DNA of 64,000 bases from Erythrobacter mangrovi (GCF_013260645.1 NZ_CP053921.1:2053763-2117762); one strand, 5' to 3'. Counted from the first letter of the stretch, positions 37,486 through 48,198 are shown. Translations and numbers: made by a program. Notes: generated by a model not told the origin, from the letters alone.

Positions 37486-38970
37486 ATGGACCCGAATATT
37501 CTCGCTGCCCCCCCTTCGCGACAAGCATATGGCGAAGGCGGCGCATTGAGCCGAACGGGCTTCGCCTGGGCGGTGTTCGAATGGGCGCGCAATCCGTACT
37601 ACATCCTCATCGTCATCTATATTTTTGCGCCCTATTTCGCGCGGGATATCATTGGGGCCGATCTTCTTGCAGGCGGGACGCTCGATCATCTCGATCCGGA
37701 GAAGGCGCGTGCGACCGCCAATGCCCAAGGCCAGGCGACCATCGCTTCGGTTACCAAATGGGCGGGTTTTATCGCCGCGCTGACCGCCCCCTTCCTTGGC
37801 GCGGCACTCGACCGCGGCGGACGGCTCAAGCCGCTGCTGTTTATCACGCTGCTGTCGATCACCATTTGCTCCGCAATGCTGTGGTTCGCGATGCCGGGCG
37901 GCGAAGGCTTGCCGATCCCGATGGTCATGGCGCTGCTGGTGATTGCCTATGTCAGCTACACCTATTCCGAGGTGACCCATAATGCGATGCTGAGCGTGGC
38001 CGGAGCGCCGAACCGGCTCGCGATGATTTCAGGCCTGGGGCTTGGTCTGGGCAATTTGGCTGCAACGCTGATCTTCATCGGGCTAGTACTGCTTTTTGTC
38101 CTCCCTTCGATGGTCGGCTGGCCCTTCGCCACCCCGCGTTTCGGGTTCGACATCGCAAAATTCGAACACATGCGCATCGCCGGCCCGATCTGTGCGGTCT
38201 GGCTCGCGCTCTTCTCCATCCCCTTCTTCCTTAACGCAAAGGATCCCGGCGTTCCGGGCGCGAGCTGGCGCAAGGCAGTGGGCGATGGGGCTCGCAGCGT
38301 GCTCAAGACCCTGCGCGAGGCATCCCATTATCGCGAGCTGATGAAGTTCCTGCTCGCACGCATGTTCTATGCCGACGCCATGGCCGCGTTGCTGGCATTG
38401 GGCGCCGTCTATGTCGCGCTGTTCCTCAACTGGGGCTTCCTCGAAATGCTGTGCTACGCGATCTTCGCGAGCGCCTGCGCCTTCGGCGGCGGCATTTTCG
38501 GTGGCTGGCTGGAACACAAGGTCGGCGTAAAGCGTGCCTTGGCGATTGAGATCATCGCCATGGTCGCAACCCTCGTCGTCCAGCTCAGCATTACCCGTGA
38601 AAGCCTGTTCTTCGGCCTGGTCCTCAATTCGCAGGTGTGGGATGGACTGGTTTTCAAGACCCTCTCGGATCTGACCTACCTTGGCTTGATCAGCATCATC
38701 GCCATCACCGCCACCGCCAGCATTTCGTCGAGCCGCACCATGCTTGTCGCCTTGGCCCCACCAGGCCGCAGCGGCGAGTTCTTCGGGCTCTTCGCCATCG
38801 CCGGGACGATTACGGTGTGGATGGGTCCGTTGCTGGTAGAACGCTTCACTCTGTGGTTTACCAGCCAGCGCGTCGGCATGGCGTCTATCTCAATCCTCTT
38901 CACGATCGGCCTGGTGACGTTGCTGACAGTGCGCATGCCGAAAAGCGCAAGCAACCCACGCACTGCCTAA
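37486..38970 (+). CDS. MFS transporter, UMF1 family
   Basis: A 494-residue transporter with about twelve hydrophobic helices, related to the UMF1/Atg22-like branch of the major facilitator superfamily. Visible signatures: AWAVFEWARNPYYILIVIYIFAPYF at the first helix (a family hallmark) and SYTYSEVTHNAMLSVAG near residue 160, plus late GEFFGLFAIAGTITVWMGPL. The substrate is unknown. It lies 40 bases after phaZ and upstream of an amidohydrolase and amidase, so it may import a substrate of those enzymes or export a product. Confidence 0.82.
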   Translation: MDPNILAAPPSRQAYGEGGALSRTGFAWAVFEWARNPYYILIVIYIFAPYFARDIIGADLLAGGTLDHLDPEKARATANAQGQATIASVTKWAGFIAALTAPFLGAALDRGGRLKPLLFITLLSITICSAMLWFAMPGGEGLPIPMVMALLVIAYVSYTYSEVTHNAMLSVAGAPNRLAMISGLGLGLGNLAATLIFIGLVLLFVLPSMVGWPFATPRFGFDIAKFEHMRIAGPICAVWLALFSIPFFLNAKDPGVPGASWRKAVGDGARSVLKTLREASHYRELMKFLLARMFYADAMAALLALGAVYVALFLNWGFLEMLCYAIFASACAFGGGIFGGWLEHKVGVKRALAIEIIAMVATLVVQLSITRESLFFGLVLNSQVWDGLVFKTLSDLTYLGLISIIAITATASISSSRTMLVALAPPGRSGEFFGLFAIAGTITVWMGPLLVERFTLWFTSQRVGMASISILFTIGLVTLLTVRMPKSASNPRTA

Positions 38971-39034
38971 AGGGCACTGGACTCATCGGTCCTTATGTGA
39001 AACCTTCTTCTCAAGAGAGAGGAGACCCCGCACC

Positions 39035-40786
39035 ATGCCCGCATTCGATCTGATAATCCGCAATGGCACCATCGTGGATGGCACCGGCGCCCCACGCTTC
39101 ACCGGCGACGTCGCCATCCGTGATGGCCTGATCGTGCAGGTCGGCGAAGTTCGTGGCGACGCAGCGGAAGAGATCGATGCTGGCGGCAAGCTCGTCACCC
39201 CCGGTTTCGTGGACGTCCACACGCACTATGACGGCCAGGCGACCTGGGACCAGGAAATGGCCCCATCGAGCTGGCACGGCGTGACGACGGTGGTGATGGG
39301 CAACTGCGGTGTCGGCTTCGCGCCTGCCGCCAAGGACAAGCACGAATGGCTTATCGGGCTGATGGAAGGGGTCGAGGATATTCCCGGCACTGCCCTTGCC
39401 GAAGGCCTGTCGTGGAATTGGGAGACCTTCCCCGAATATCTCGACGAACTCGAACGCCTGCCGCGCAGCATCGACGTGGGCACCCATGTCCCGCACGGCG
39501 CGGTGCGCGCCTATGTGTTGGGTGATCGCGAGCAGCCCGGTGCCATCCCCACCGAAGAGGACATCGCCAAGATGTCCGACATCGTCGAGGAAGGCGTGCG
39601 CGCCGGCGCGCTTGGTTTCTCCACGTCACGCACTGTGCTCCACCGCGATATCGACGGTGAAGTCGTGCCCGGCACTACCGCGACGGCAGAAGAGCTTGTC
39701 GCCATCGGCCGCGCCATGGGCCGCGCCGGTCACGGCGTGTTCGAAATGGCCAGCGACATGATGCGCGACTGGGACGAGTTCGGCTGGATGGGCAAGATGA
39801 GCCGCGAAACCGGGCTGCCCGTCACCTTCGCCGCGCTCCAGTCGATCGCCAAGGAAATGCCGCTCGACGAGCAGATCGCCTGCATGCGCGCCGAGAATGA
39901 CAATGGCGCCAACATTGTCGCCCAGATTGCCCTGCGCGGCAACGGCATCGTCATGGCATGGCAGGGTACCGTGCACCCCTTCCGCTTCCGCCCGAGCTGG
40001 CAGGCGATCGAAGGCCTGCCGTGGGAAGAGCAGCGCGCCAAGCTGCTCGATCCCGCGTTCAAGGCCCAGCTCCTGTCCGAGCAGAACGATCTCAGCGAGG
40101 TCAATCAGGACATTATCGGCCTGATCATGGTCGTCTGCGGCGGCTGGGGCATGCAGTTCGAAATGGACCCTGATTTCAACTATGAGCCGACCGCCGAGGA
40201 GAGCATCCTCGCGCGTGCGGCAAAAGCTGGCGTCTCGGGCGACGAATATGCCTATGACCTGCTCTGCCGTGATGAGGGCAAGGGCTTCATCTACCTGCCG
40301 ATCCTCAATTACGCAGACGGCAACCTCGACTTCCTGATGGATCTCCAGCAGTCGGACGACACGGTCAATTCACTGTCCGATGGCGGCGCACATTGCGGCA
40401 CCATCTGTGACGCCGCTTCACCGACCTTCATGCTCCAGCACTGGGTCCGTGATCGCCAGCGTGGCACCATCACGTTGGAGAATGCGATCAAGCGCCAATG
40501 TTCCGACACCGCGCGCCTTTACGGACTGGAAGATCGCGGCGTGCTGGCCCCCGGATACCTCGCCGATCTTAACATCATCGACATGGACCGCCTCAAGCTG
40601 GGCAAGCCGTGGCTGGCCTTCGACCTGCCTGCAGGCGGCAAGCGGTTGCTGCAGAAGGCCGAGGGTTACGTCGCCACGATCAAGAACGGCACGGTGACCT
40701 TCCGCGACGGGGAGTGGACCGGAGCCACGCCCGGCGGCCTAATCCGAGGGCCGCAGCGCGTCGAAATGGCGGAGGCCGCAGAATGA
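39035..40786 (+). CDS. D-aminoacylase-type amidohydrolase
   Basis: A 583-residue metal-dependent amidohydrolase (amidohydrolase_3 class) resembling N-acyl-D-amino-acid deacylases. It begins [19 protein letters not shown] and shows the HxH metal pair in [15 protein letters not shown] near residue 68, the cysteine-containing [15 protein letters not shown], and the [13 protein letters not shown] region carrying the catalytic aspartate. The protein is larger than classical D-aminoacylases (about 480-500 residues) and the middle region is expanded. Substrate unknown: an acylated amino acid, amide or cyclic imide. Its stop overlaps the next start as ATGA. Confidence 0.85.
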   Translation: MPAFDLIIRNGTIVDGTGAPRFTGDVAIRDGLIVQVGEVRGDAAEEIDAGGKLVTPGFVDVHTHYDGQATWDQEMAPSSWHGVTTVVMGNCGVGFAPAAKDKHEWLIGLMEGVEDIPGTALAEGLSWNWETFPEYLDELERLPRSIDVGTHVPHGAVRAYVLGDREQPGAIPTEEDIAKMSDIVEEGVRAGALGFSTSRTVLHRDIDGEVVPGTTATAEELVAIGRAMGRAGHGVFEMASDMMRDWDEFGWMGKMSRETGLPVTFAALQSIAKEMPLDEQIACMRAENDNGANIVAQIALRGNGIVMAWQGTVHPFRFRPSWQAIEGLPWEEQRAKLLDPAFKAQLLSEQNDLSEVNQDIIGLIMVVCGGWGMQFEMDPDFNYEPTAEESILARAAKAGVSGDEYAYDLLCRDEGKGFIYLPILNYADGNLDFLMDLQQSDDTVNSLSDGGAHCGTICDAASPTFMLQHWVRDRQRGTITLENAIKRQCSDTARLYGLEDRGVLAPGYLADLNIIDMDRLKLGKPWLAFDLPAGGKRLLQKAEGYVATIKNGTVTFRDGEWTGATPGGLIRGPQRVEMAEAAE

Positions 40787-41793
40787 AGGCTATCCGCATC
40801 GGGGCTAGCCCCGCTTCGCTGGATGCCCTCGAATATGTCGACCTGGACGACCCGGCCGCACCCGGACCGGGACAGATCAAGGTTGCGCTCAAGGCGAGCT
40901 CGCTGAACTTCCACGACTATGCGGTGGTCAAGGGAATGATCCCGTCCGCACTTGGACGCATTCCCATGTCGGACGGCGCGGGCGAGGTGGTGGCGATCGG
41001 CCCCGATGTCACCGAATACGCAGTCGGTGACGGGGTGGTCAGCACCTTCTTTCCCGACTGGCTCGATGGCACACCGCCGCGGACTGCATTCACCCGCGTG
41101 CCGGGCGACGGGATTGATGGCTATGCACGTGAGACAATCACGGCACCGACCACGTGGTTCACCCGCGCGCCCAAGGGCTACAGCCATGCCGAGGCAGCGA
41201 CCCTGACCTGCGCAGGCCTCACGGCATGGCGGGCACTGTTCGTCGACAATGCGATCAAGCCAGGCGACACCGTGCTGGTGCAGGGAACCGGTGGTGTCTC
41301 GATCTTTGCCCTACAGTTCGCCAAGGCTGCGGGTGCAACCGTCATCGCCACCAGCTCCAGCGGTGCCAAGCTGGAGCGCCTCCGGGACATGGGCGCCGAT
41401 CACCTGATCAACTATAAGGAAGAAACCGCCTGGGGCGCAAAGGTCCTGGCATTGACCGCTGGCGTTGGGGTCGACTGCGTGGTCGAAATCGGCGGTGCGG
41501 GGACGCTCGACCAGTCAATGATGGCAACGCGCGTCGGCGGCCACATTGCCTTGATCGGGGTGCTGGCGGGCTTTGCCGGGCCGGTCCAGACTGCGCTGCT
41601 GATGGCCAAGAACCTGCGTGTCCAGGGCCTCACAGTGGGCAGCCGCAAGCAGCAGCTCGACATGATCGCGGGCATCGAAGCGAACGACATCCGGCCGGTG
41701 ATTTCGGACACTTTCGGGCTGGAGCATCTGGCCGACGCCTTCCGCCATCAGGAGAGCGGCGGACACTTCGGCAAGATCGCCGTAGAAATCTGA
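40783..41793 (+). CDS. Zinc-free MDR oxidoreductase (quinone oxidoreductase-like)
   Basis: A 336-residue medium-chain dehydrogenase/reductase, NAD(P)H-dependent. The N-terminal GroES-like domain includes KASSLNFHDYAVVKGMIP and MSDGAGEVVAIGPDV. The nucleotide-binding domain has VLVQGTGGVSIFALQFAK, matching quinone oxidoreductase-type enzymes. The catalytic zinc cysteine/histidine set is missing. ATG overlaps the amidohydrolase stop, so the two are translationally coupled. It probably reduces an enone or oxidises an alcohol in the same pathway; the substrate is not predictable. Confidence 0.87.
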   Translation: MKAIRIGASPASLDALEYVDLDDPAAPGPGQIKVALKASSLNFHDYAVVKGMIPSALGRIPMSDGAGEVVAIGPDVTEYAVGDGVVSTFFPDWLDGTPPRTAFTRVPGDGIDGYARETITAPTTWFTRAPKGYSHAEAATLTCAGLTAWRALFVDNAIKPGDTVLVQGTGGVSIFALQFAKAAGATVIATSSSGAKLERLRDMGADHLINYKEETAWGAKVLALTAGVGVDCVVEIGGAGTLDQSMMATRVGGHIALIGVLAGFAGPVQTALLMAKNLRVQGLTVGSRKQQLDMIAGIEANDIRPVISDTFGLEHLADAFRHQESGGHFGKIAVEI

Positions 41794-41808
41794 CAGGAAG
41801 GACCGGAC

Positions 41809-43236
41809 ATGGGTTTTGCCGAGTATGATCGGTTCGATGCGCTTGGCCTGGCCGGGCTCGTCGCCAAGGGCGAGGTTACCCCGCTTGAGCTCGTCGATAC
41901 CGCAATCGAGCGGATAGAGGAGCTCAATCCGCGTCTGAATGCGGTAGTCTTCACCGATTACGAAGGTGCCCGCGAGCGTGCCCGCGGTCCCCTTCCCGAT
42001 GGTCCGTTCAGGGGTGTGCCCTTCCTGCTCAAGGACATCCTTGGCGATCTGGAAGGATGGCCTACGCGCAACGGCTCGCACATCTCGCCACCCGTGCCGA
42101 TGCCATTCACGGCCACATTGGTGCAACGCTTCCTCGCAGGCGGCCTGGTCCCGCTGGGCAAGACCAATGTTCCCGAATTCGGGCTGGTGGCGACGACCGA
42201 AAGCAAGCTCTACGGCCCCGCAGGCAATCCCTGGAACCCGAACCACTCGACGGGTGGGTCATCGGGCGGCTCGGGCGCGGCAGTCGCGAGCGGGATGGTG
42301 CCGGTTGCGCACGCCAATGACGGTGGTGGCTCGATCCGTATCCCGGCGAGCTGCAATGGCCTCGTCGGCCTCAAGCCGACGCGTGCGCGCAATCCGTTGG
42401 GACCGATGCTCGGCGACGTGATGGGCGGGCTTGTGGCGGAACATGTGGTGAGCCGCAGCGTGCGCGACACCGCAGCCATGCTCGATGTCACCGCCGGTGC
42501 GGAACCGGGAGATCCCTATTTCGCTCCCCCCGGACCCGCAAACTGGCAAAGCGCCGCTGCGGAACCCTGCCCCAAGCTGCGTATCGGCTTCGCCCGCACC
42601 CGGCCCGGTGGCGGCGCGGCGCTCGATCCGCAAGCCGTCGCGGCAGTCGAACACGCCGCGAAGCTATGTGCGGATCTGGGTCACCAGGTCGAGGAAGCCT
42701 CACCGCCGATCACCAACGAAGACATGTTCGAAGCCTTCATCGCGATCTGGGCCAGCGGCGTCGCAATGCAGATCGACGGGATCTGTGCGCTCACCGGACA
42801 GAAGCCCGGGCCGGACAATCTCGAAGGCCTGACCCGCGGCCTCTATGCCATCGGCCAGGCGACCTCCGCGCCGCAGCTATGGGGCGCGATCTTCCAGTTG
42901 CAGCAAATCGGGCGGGCCGTCGCAGGCTGGCATGCGGACTATGACGTCTGGCTGACCCCGACCCTCGGGACACCGCCTCCGGCGAACGGAACATTCGTGC
43001 TCGACAGCGAAGACGTGGAAGCGGGCTTCGGCGCGATGACCGACTATGTGCCCTTCACCGCCATCCAGAACGCCACCGGCCAGCCTGCGATCAACGTGCC
43101 GCTGTGGTGGACGCCGGAAGGATTGCCGATGGGGACGCAATTCGTCGGCCGGGTCGGCGAAGAAGCGCTCTTGCTTCAGCTCGCCACCCAGCTCGAGACG
43201 GCCCAGCCCTGGTTCGACCGCCGACCGGCGCTCTGA
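41809..43236 (+). CDS. Amidase signature family enzyme
   Basis: A 475-residue amidase signature hydrolase. The Ser-Ser-Lys triad is readable: lysine in [11 protein letters not shown] near residue 74, the glycine/serine-rich core [19 protein letters not shown] with the cis-serine near 150, and the nucleophile serine in [17 protein letters not shown] near 175. It hydrolyses C-N bonds of amides. Separated by 15 bases from the MDR gene and in the same run as the D-aminoacylase-like enzyme, it suggests breakdown of an amide-containing compound. Last gene of the rightward run; DUF2855 converges nine bases away. Confidence 0.9.
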   Translation: MGFAEYDRFDALGLAGLVAKGEVTPLELVDTAIERIEELNPRLNAVVFTDYEGARERARGPLPDGPFRGVPFLLKDILGDLEGWPTRNGSHISPPVPMPFTATLVQRFLAGGLVPLGKTNVPEFGLVATTESKLYGPAGNPWNPNHSTGGSSGGSGAAVASGMVPVAHANDGGGSIRIPASCNGLVGLKPTRARNPLGPMLGDVMGGLVAEHVVSRSVRDTAAMLDVTAGAEPGDPYFAPPGPANWQSAAAEPCPKLRIGFARTRPGGGAALDPQAVAAVEHAAKLCADLGHQVEEASPPITNEDMFEAFIAIWASGVAMQIDGICALTGQKPGPDNLEGLTRGLYAIGQATSAPQLWGAIFQLQQIGRAVAGWHADYDVWLTPTLGTPPPANGTFVLDSEDVEAGFGAMTDYVPFTAIQNATGQPAINVPLWWTPEGLPMGTQFVGRVGEEALLLQLATQLETAQPWFDRRPAL

Positions 43237-43245
43237 CGGGCAGAA

Positions 43246-44316
43246 TCAGGGTTCGATCACGATCCCACGGGCCGGGTCGATCGATCCGGCGACCATTTCG
43301 ACGAAGATCGCACGCGCGGCATCGAGGCCCGCGTGGCGCTCGATCGCGACCGAGCTACCCGCATCTTCAAGGAAACCGCGCCAGCTTTCCGCCATCTGCT
43401 TGCCGGCTTCTTGCGGCCCGACTTCCTTGAAGAGCGCCACCGCGTGATCGGGTGCGAAGAACAGGGTTGGCGTGGGTCCGGGCAGGTCCCCCGCCCCCAT
43501 GCCGCGCGCATCGACGTGCGTTGCACCGACCAGGCAAGAATATTTCAGCGCACCGCCCAAGCGTTCATGGATTTCGCGCAACAGGTTGGAATTGCCCGCG
43601 AAGTCGACCGATACGCTATCGGCCTGCGGCAGTTCACCAACCGCATCGTAGGACAACACTGTGTCGTAGAGCCCGCTCGCCTCGACGAAGGCGACATTGC
43701 CGGCTGAGGTCAGCCCGATCCTGCGCACGTCCGGTGAGCGGCGCTTGGCCACGCTGGCGAGACCCATGGCCGTCTTCGATGAGGCGCTGGTGATCACCAG
43801 CTGGCCCGCTCCGAACCAACCTTCCGAGCGCATGAAGTACTCAATCAGGAAGCCCGTCTTGAACAGCGGGCCGAAGATCATCCGCTCGCCTTCACGGGCG
43901 GGATCGTGCTCCGGATCTGCTGCCAATCGTGAATACTGGTTGTAGATCGGGCTCATCGGCTGGCGGTGCTCGGCCGTGTCGACGAAGCCGCCGGGTGAGA
44001 TTTTGCCTGGGACGACGTCGAGATGGCTGGCCATCGGGAGGTAGCCATAGACGCGCTCGCCCACTGCCAGCTCCGGACAATTGCTTTCGACCACGCGCGC
44101 ATGGCCCCACATCGGCACGATCCCCTTGCCCTCTGGCGCGGGGAAGAAGTTCCAGTAACCGAAGCCGTCGCCGACCACCGCATAGGTCACATTGTTGGCG
44201 GTGACCGAGAAGCTTTCGATGGCAAGCCTTGCCGCTCCGGCGGCAAGCGGTCCAGCATCGAGCTCTACCACCTGCGCTTCGGTGAGTTTCGCCTTGTCGA
44301 CATGGACTTGCTGCAT
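43246..44316 (-). CDS. DUF2855 family protein
   Basis: A 356-residue protein of the DUF2855 family. The segment TANNVTYAVVGDGFGYWNFF followed by PEGKGIVPMWGHARVV, GERVYGYLPMASHL and LVITSASSKTAMGLAS resembles the layout of MDR oxidoreductases without the usual motifs. Members have no established activity. ATG 44316 is preceded by AAGGAGA at ideal spacing. It is convergent with the amidase and divergent from DUF819. Proximity to an MDR/amidase cluster hints at a shared metabolic theme. Confidence 0.82.
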   Translation of the reverse strand: MQQVHVDKAKLTEAQVVELDAGPLAAGAARLAIESFSVTANNVTYAVVGDGFGYWNFFPAPEGKGIVPMWGHARVVESNCPELAVGERVYGYLPMASHLDVVPGKISPGGFVDTAEHRQPMSPIYNQYSRLAADPEHDPAREGERMIFGPLFKTGFLIEYFMRSEGWFGAGQLVITSASSKTAMGLASVAKRRSPDVRRIGLTSAGNVAFVEASGLYDTVLSYDAVGELPQADSVSVDFAGNSNLLREIHERLGGALKYSCLVGATHVDARGMGAGDLPGPTPTLFFAPDHAVALFKEVGPQEAGKQMAESWRGFLEDAGSSVAIERHAGLDAARAIFVEMVAGSIDPARGIVIEP

Positions 44317-44420
44317 CTTGGTTCTCCTTTGCAACTGAGGTTAGCGATATCGATCATAGCTGGCGAGGAGTTTGCATGAATTCATTGGCGTTTGGCCAAG
44401 CGGACCCATAGGCTCATCGT

Positions 44421-45587
44421 ATGGGGGAAGCCTTGATCTCATCGCCGTGGGCGCTGCTCGTCACCCTTCTCGCATCCGTGGCTTTGGCCGACTGGCTGGG
44501 GCGCAAGGGCATGGCCAGGAAAATGGGTGCGGCGAGCCTGGTAATCCTGCTTGGCGCCCTGCTCGCCAACATCAGCCTGATTCCGAAGGCGGCCAATGGC
44601 GGCCCGATCTACGACCAGATCTTCGCGATCGTCACGCCCGCGTCGATCTTCCTGGTCCTGCTCGACGTAAACCTGCCCGCGCTGCGCCGTGCCGGGGGCA
44701 TGATGGTGGCGACCTTCCTGGTCGGGGCGGTCGGGGTCATGGTGGGCGTGGTGCTGGCCTTCCAGCTGCTCCCCATGCGCGATGTGCTCGGCCCGCTCGC
44801 GGCCCCCTTTGCCGGCATGTACACGGGAACCTACACGGGCGGCGGCGCGAACTTCAACGCGATCGCCTTGGCCTATGGCGTGTTCGGCCAGGGCACCGAG
44901 TTCGTGACCGCCTTAGTGGTCGACAACGTTATGACCAACATCTGGCTGATGCTCTTGCTGGCAATGCCGTTGCTGCTGTCGCGCTTCAGCAGGTTCGAAA
45001 CGCGCGAATATGCCGCGACCGATGCAGACGGGGCGGTTAGCGAAGAGAAAGCCCGGATCGACTCGTTAGGTGTGGCACTGCCCCTCGCGCTGGCTGCAGT
45101 GGCGGTCTTCGTGTCGGATGCGTTGGCAGCTGAATTGGCGGAACTGGGCCTACCCCTGCCCTCGATCCTCATCCTGACCACCCTGGCACTGATTGCGGCC
45201 CATATCCCCGGCGTGGACCGGTTGCGGCTCGCTCAGCCGATCGGCGTATGGGGCATGCTGCTGTTCCTCGCCTGCGTCGGTGCGAGTGCAGATCTTGCCG
45301 CGCTGATGCGTGCCCAATCGCTGGGCATGCTACTGTTCACCTTTGTGGGCGTGGTGTTCCTCGTCCACATTGCCGTGCTGCTGGCATGGGGATGGTGGCG
45401 CAGGGCCGACCCGGTGCTCCTGGCCATGGCATCGGTTACCAATATCGGCGGGGCCACGACCGCCTTCGTCATCGCCGAAGTCAACCGGCGCGAGGACCTG
45501 CTGCTCCCGGGCATCCTGGTGGGTGCCCTGGGCAACGCGATAGGAACCTACCTCGGCTTCATGGTCGCTGGAATGCTCGCGGCCTGA
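44421..45587 (+). CDS. DUF819 family membrane protein
   Basis: A 388-residue integral membrane protein of the DUF819 (YjcL-like) family, with about ten hydrophobic segments in two similar halves. The motif FAGMYTGTYTGGGANFNAIA near residue 130 and the second-half MASVTNIGGATTAFVIAE are characteristic glycine-rich re-entrant sequences of an inverted-repeat transporter. Substrate unknown. It stands alone and converges with dnaN, 21 bases away. Confidence 0.82.
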   Translation: MGEALISSPWALLVTLLASVALADWLGRKGMARKMGAASLVILLGALLANISLIPKAANGGPIYDQIFAIVTPASIFLVLLDVNLPALRRAGGMMVATFLVGAVGVMVGVVLAFQLLPMRDVLGPLAAPFAGMYTGTYTGGGANFNAIALAYGVFGQGTEFVTALVVDNVMTNIWLMLLLAMPLLLSRFSRFETREYAATDADGAVSEEKARIDSLGVALPLALAAVAVFVSDALAAELAELGLPLPSILILTTLALIAAHIPGVDRLRLAQPIGVWGMLLFLACVGASADLAALMRAQSLGMLLFTFVGVVFLVHIAVLLAWGWWRRADPVLLAMASVTNIGGATTAFVIAEVNRREDLLLPGILVGALGNAIGTYLGFMVAGMLAA

Positions 45588-45608
45588 CAGGCAGGCCCCG
45601 AGAACCAA

Positions 45609-46733
45609 CTACACCCGCATCGGCATCAGTACGTAGAGCGCGGGCGCATTCTCATCCTTGCGGATCAGGGTCGGCGCACCGGCATCGGCAAGGTGGATCT
45701 CGACCGTATCGCTATCGATCTGGTTGAGGATATCCTTGAGATAGCCGGCGTTGAAGCCGATCTCGAACCCTTCCGAGCGGTATTCCGCGGACAGTTCTTC
45801 CGAAGCCACGCCATTGTCGGGGGAGGTAACGGTCAGCGTCACCTTGTCGGTATCGAGGCCCATCTTCACCGCGCGGGTCTTCTCGGTCGCAATGGTCGCG
45901 ACGCGGTCGACACCTTCGAAGAAGCTCTTCGGGTCGACCTTGAGCAGCTTGTCGTTGCCGGTCGGGATCACGCGCGAGTAGTCGGGGAAGGTACCGTCAA
46001 TCAGCTTGCTGGTCAGCACCACCCCGCCTTCGCCGCCCAGCGTGAAGCGAATCTTGCTAGCCGAAAGGTCGATCTGGACATTGCCGTCCATCGCTTCCTC
46101 AAGCAGCTTGCGCAATTCGGCCACGGCTTTGCGCGGCACGATGACATCGGGCATGCCTTCTGCCCCGGCAGGGCGCGGCAGGGTGAAGCGAGCGAGACGG
46201 TGACCGTCGGTCGCCGCCGCCTTCAGCACCGGCTGATCCTCATCCGAAACGTGGAGGAAGATACCGTTGAGATAATACCGCGTTTCTTCGGTCGAGATCG
46301 CAAAGCGCGTGCGGTCGATCAGATCGGCCAAGGTTCGGGCGGGCACTTCGAAACTGGTCGGCAGGTCACCCTCCACGATCACCGGGAAGTCATCGCGAGG
46401 CAGCGTGGGCAAAGAGAAGCGGCTGCGCCCGGCCTTCACCGCCATGCGGTTGTCTGCAGTCTCGAGGCTGACCTGGCTCCCTTCGGGCAGCTTGCGGGCG
46501 ATATCGAACAGCAGGTGTGCCGACACGGTGATCGAACCCGGGCTTTCGACATTGGCGTCCATATGCTCGACCACCTGCAGGTCGAGGTCGGTCGCCATGA
46601 CCTTGAGCGAGCTGTCGCCATCAGCCTCGATCAGCACGTTCGACAGGATCGGGATGGTATTGCGGCGCTCGACCACCGACTGGACGTGGGAGAGACAGCG
46701 CAGCAGGTTTGCGCGTTCGATGGTGGCCTTCAT
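45609..46733 (-). CDS. dnaN: DNA polymerase III beta subunit (sliding clamp)
   Basis: A 374-residue clamp that tethers the replicative polymerase to DNA. Three related domains are visible; the N terminus MKATIERANLLRCLSHVQSVVERRNTIPIL and the C terminus APALYVLMPMRV are diagnostic. It is monocistronic here and not next to dnaA, recF or gyrB, which is usual in alphaproteobacteria. The 267 bases upstream hold a TTATCCCC sequence resembling a DnaA box with one or more mismatches, plus no other recognisable site. Confidence 0.97.
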   Translation of the reverse strand: MKATIERANLLRCLSHVQSVVERRNTIPILSNVLIEADGDSSLKVMATDLDLQVVEHMDANVESPGSITVSAHLLFDIARKLPEGSQVSLETADNRMAVKAGRSRFSLPTLPRDDFPVIVEGDLPTSFEVPARTLADLIDRTRFAISTEETRYYLNGIFLHVSDEDQPVLKAAATDGHRLARFTLPRPAGAEGMPDVIVPRKAVAELRKLLEEAMDGNVQIDLSASKIRFTLGGEGGVVLTSKLIDGTFPDYSRVIPTGNDKLLKVDPKSFFEGVDRVATIATEKTRAVKMGLDTDKVTLTVTSPDNGVASEELSAEYRSEGFEIGFNAGYLKDILNQIDSDTVEIHLADAGAPTLIRKDENAPALYVLMPMRV

Positions 46734-47000
46734 GGTCCTTCTTTCGTCCCTAGTAGGCGCGGAAGGGGCCGGAATCGCCCCCTGAGCGCCGGAATACGGA
46801 TATCCACCCTAGCGGGGCTGCCATCCCCTTCAAGGTTCAAGGCGCAGGGCGCGGGATTCCTTGGGGATAAATGGCGGCGAGGCAGACTTGGACACTGCGA
46901 GGATCGAATGAGGGCCCGCGTGCGCGATTTTGCGCTGAGAACCGGACTGTCGGCTCACGACCCGATAGCAGACTCGGCGAAGTTGTGGCATCTCCAGAGG

Positions 47001-47363
47001 ATGGGATTGAGCAAAGTAATCTCGGCGCTTCTTGCTATCAACACGACGACCGGTTGTGCGACGCTAGCCGCTGAACAGCAGCCTTCAGTCTTCGCAGACC
47101 CGGCACGTTTTGTGGGGCAAGAGGTATACATTTGTGGCCGATTGAGCGGCACTTCAAACATTTATTCCTCATACAACAAATCTTGGGGGCTCAGCATCTT
47201 GGCGACCGAGGTGACCGCCCCGCTCATCCTCCAAAAATCGCTCAATCAGCGATCCGCTTGCTTTAGAGGAACCATCGAAGATGTTGGATGCGACACCAGC
47301 AAAGAGATCATCTGCACCGATTGGGCCTTCGATCACGCTATCAACGTAGCCGAGGTCGAATAG
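47001..47363 (+). CDS. Hypothetical small lipoprotein
   Basis: A 120-residue protein with a short signal peptide and a lipobox-like end (INTTTGC at residues 14-20). The mature part has a pattern of cysteines (YICGRLSG, SACFRGTIEDVGC, EIICTDWAF) suggesting disulfides in a secreted domain of about 85 residues. G+C content is lower than the flanks, and an in-frame upstream extension across dnaN's antisense strand is an artefact. The family is not recognised. AGAGG lies directly before the ATG. The start and even the gene are moderately certain. Confidence 0.55.
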   Translation: MGLSKVISALLAINTTTGCATLAAEQQPSVFADPARFVGQEVYICGRLSGTSNIYSSYNKSWGLSILATEVTAPLILQKSLNQRSACFRGTIEDVGCDTSKEIICTDWAFDHAINVAEVE

Positions 47364-47445
47364 CAGCTTGCCACCCAATAGTGGCCGTTCAGAGCGCCAA
47401 TAACTCTGGGCGTAAGCGGACAGTATAGCCGGAACCCCAAGCCTC

Positions 47446-48198
47446 CTACGAGATCATCGCCATGCCACCGTTCACGTGCAGCGTCTGGCCGGTGACATAG
47501 GCCGCCTCGTCGCTGGCGAGGTAGGCTACCGCAGCGCCAATCTCGTCGCCCTCGCCCATCCGGCCCATCGGAATGCGCGCGTTGATCGCCGCCTTCTGGT
47601 CGTCGGTCAGCGCTTCGGTCATCGCGGTACGGATGAAGCCCGGCGCCACGCAGTTGACCGTGATCCCGCGACTGGCGAGTTCCTGCGCCAGGCTCTTCGA
47701 CATGCCGGTGAGGCCTGCCTTGGCGGCCGTGTAGTTCATCTGTCCCGGATTACCCGTCGCCCCGACCACGCTGGTGATCGAGATGATGCGCCCATGGCGC
47801 GCCTTCATCATCGGGCGGGCGGCTGCGCGCATCAGGCGAAAGCTCGCCTCCAGATTGATGCGAATCACCTGATCCCATTCCTCGTCCTTCATCCGCATGG
47901 CGAGGTTGTCGCGTGTGATGCCGGCATTGTTTACGAGGATGTCGATCTTGCCGAACGTGTCGACCGTAGCAGGGATCAGCTCTTCGACCTGGGTCGTGTT
48001 CGACAGGTCGCAGGTAATCTCGACATGATCATGCCCGAACTCATCGTTCAACTGCTCGCGGAATGAGCGCAGCTTCGCCGCGTTGGATCCCGACAAGGCA
48101 AGGCGCGCGCCCTGTTTCGCCAAGGCATAGGCGATCGACGAGCCGATTCCGCCGCTGGCGCCGGTAACGAGGGCGGTCTTTCCTTCGAGGCTGAACAT
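47446..48198 (-). CDS. fabG: 3-oxoacyl-ACP reductase FabG
   Basis: A 250-residue short-chain dehydrogenase that reduces 3-oxoacyl-ACP with NADPH in fatty acid elongation. TGASGGIG cofactor loop, NNAGITRDNL, catalytic serine in ITSVVG, YTAAKAG active site and the C-terminal YVTGQTLHVNGGMAMI are all canonical. The ATG at 48198 overlaps the fabD stop by one base; a longer frame inside fabD is spurious. Operon order fabD-fabG is conserved. Confidence 0.95.
   Translation of the reverse strand: MFSLEGKTALVTGASGGIGSSIAYALAKQGARLALSGSNAAKLRSFREQLNDEFGHDHVEITCDLSNTTQVEELIPATVDTFGKIDILVNNAGITRDNLAMRMKDEEWDQVIRINLEASFRLMRAAARPMMKARHGRIISITSVVGATGNPGQMNYTAAKAGLTGMSKSLAQELASRGITVNCVAPGFIRTAMTEALTDDQKAAINARIPMGRMGEGDEIGAAVAYLASDEAAYVTGQTLHVNGGMAMIS

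Noticed and set aside
46800..46880. DnaA box cluster or replication origin near dnaN
   Set aside because: Only one TTATCCCC-type imperfect match is visible, with no array, no dnaA and no A+T-rich unwinding element.
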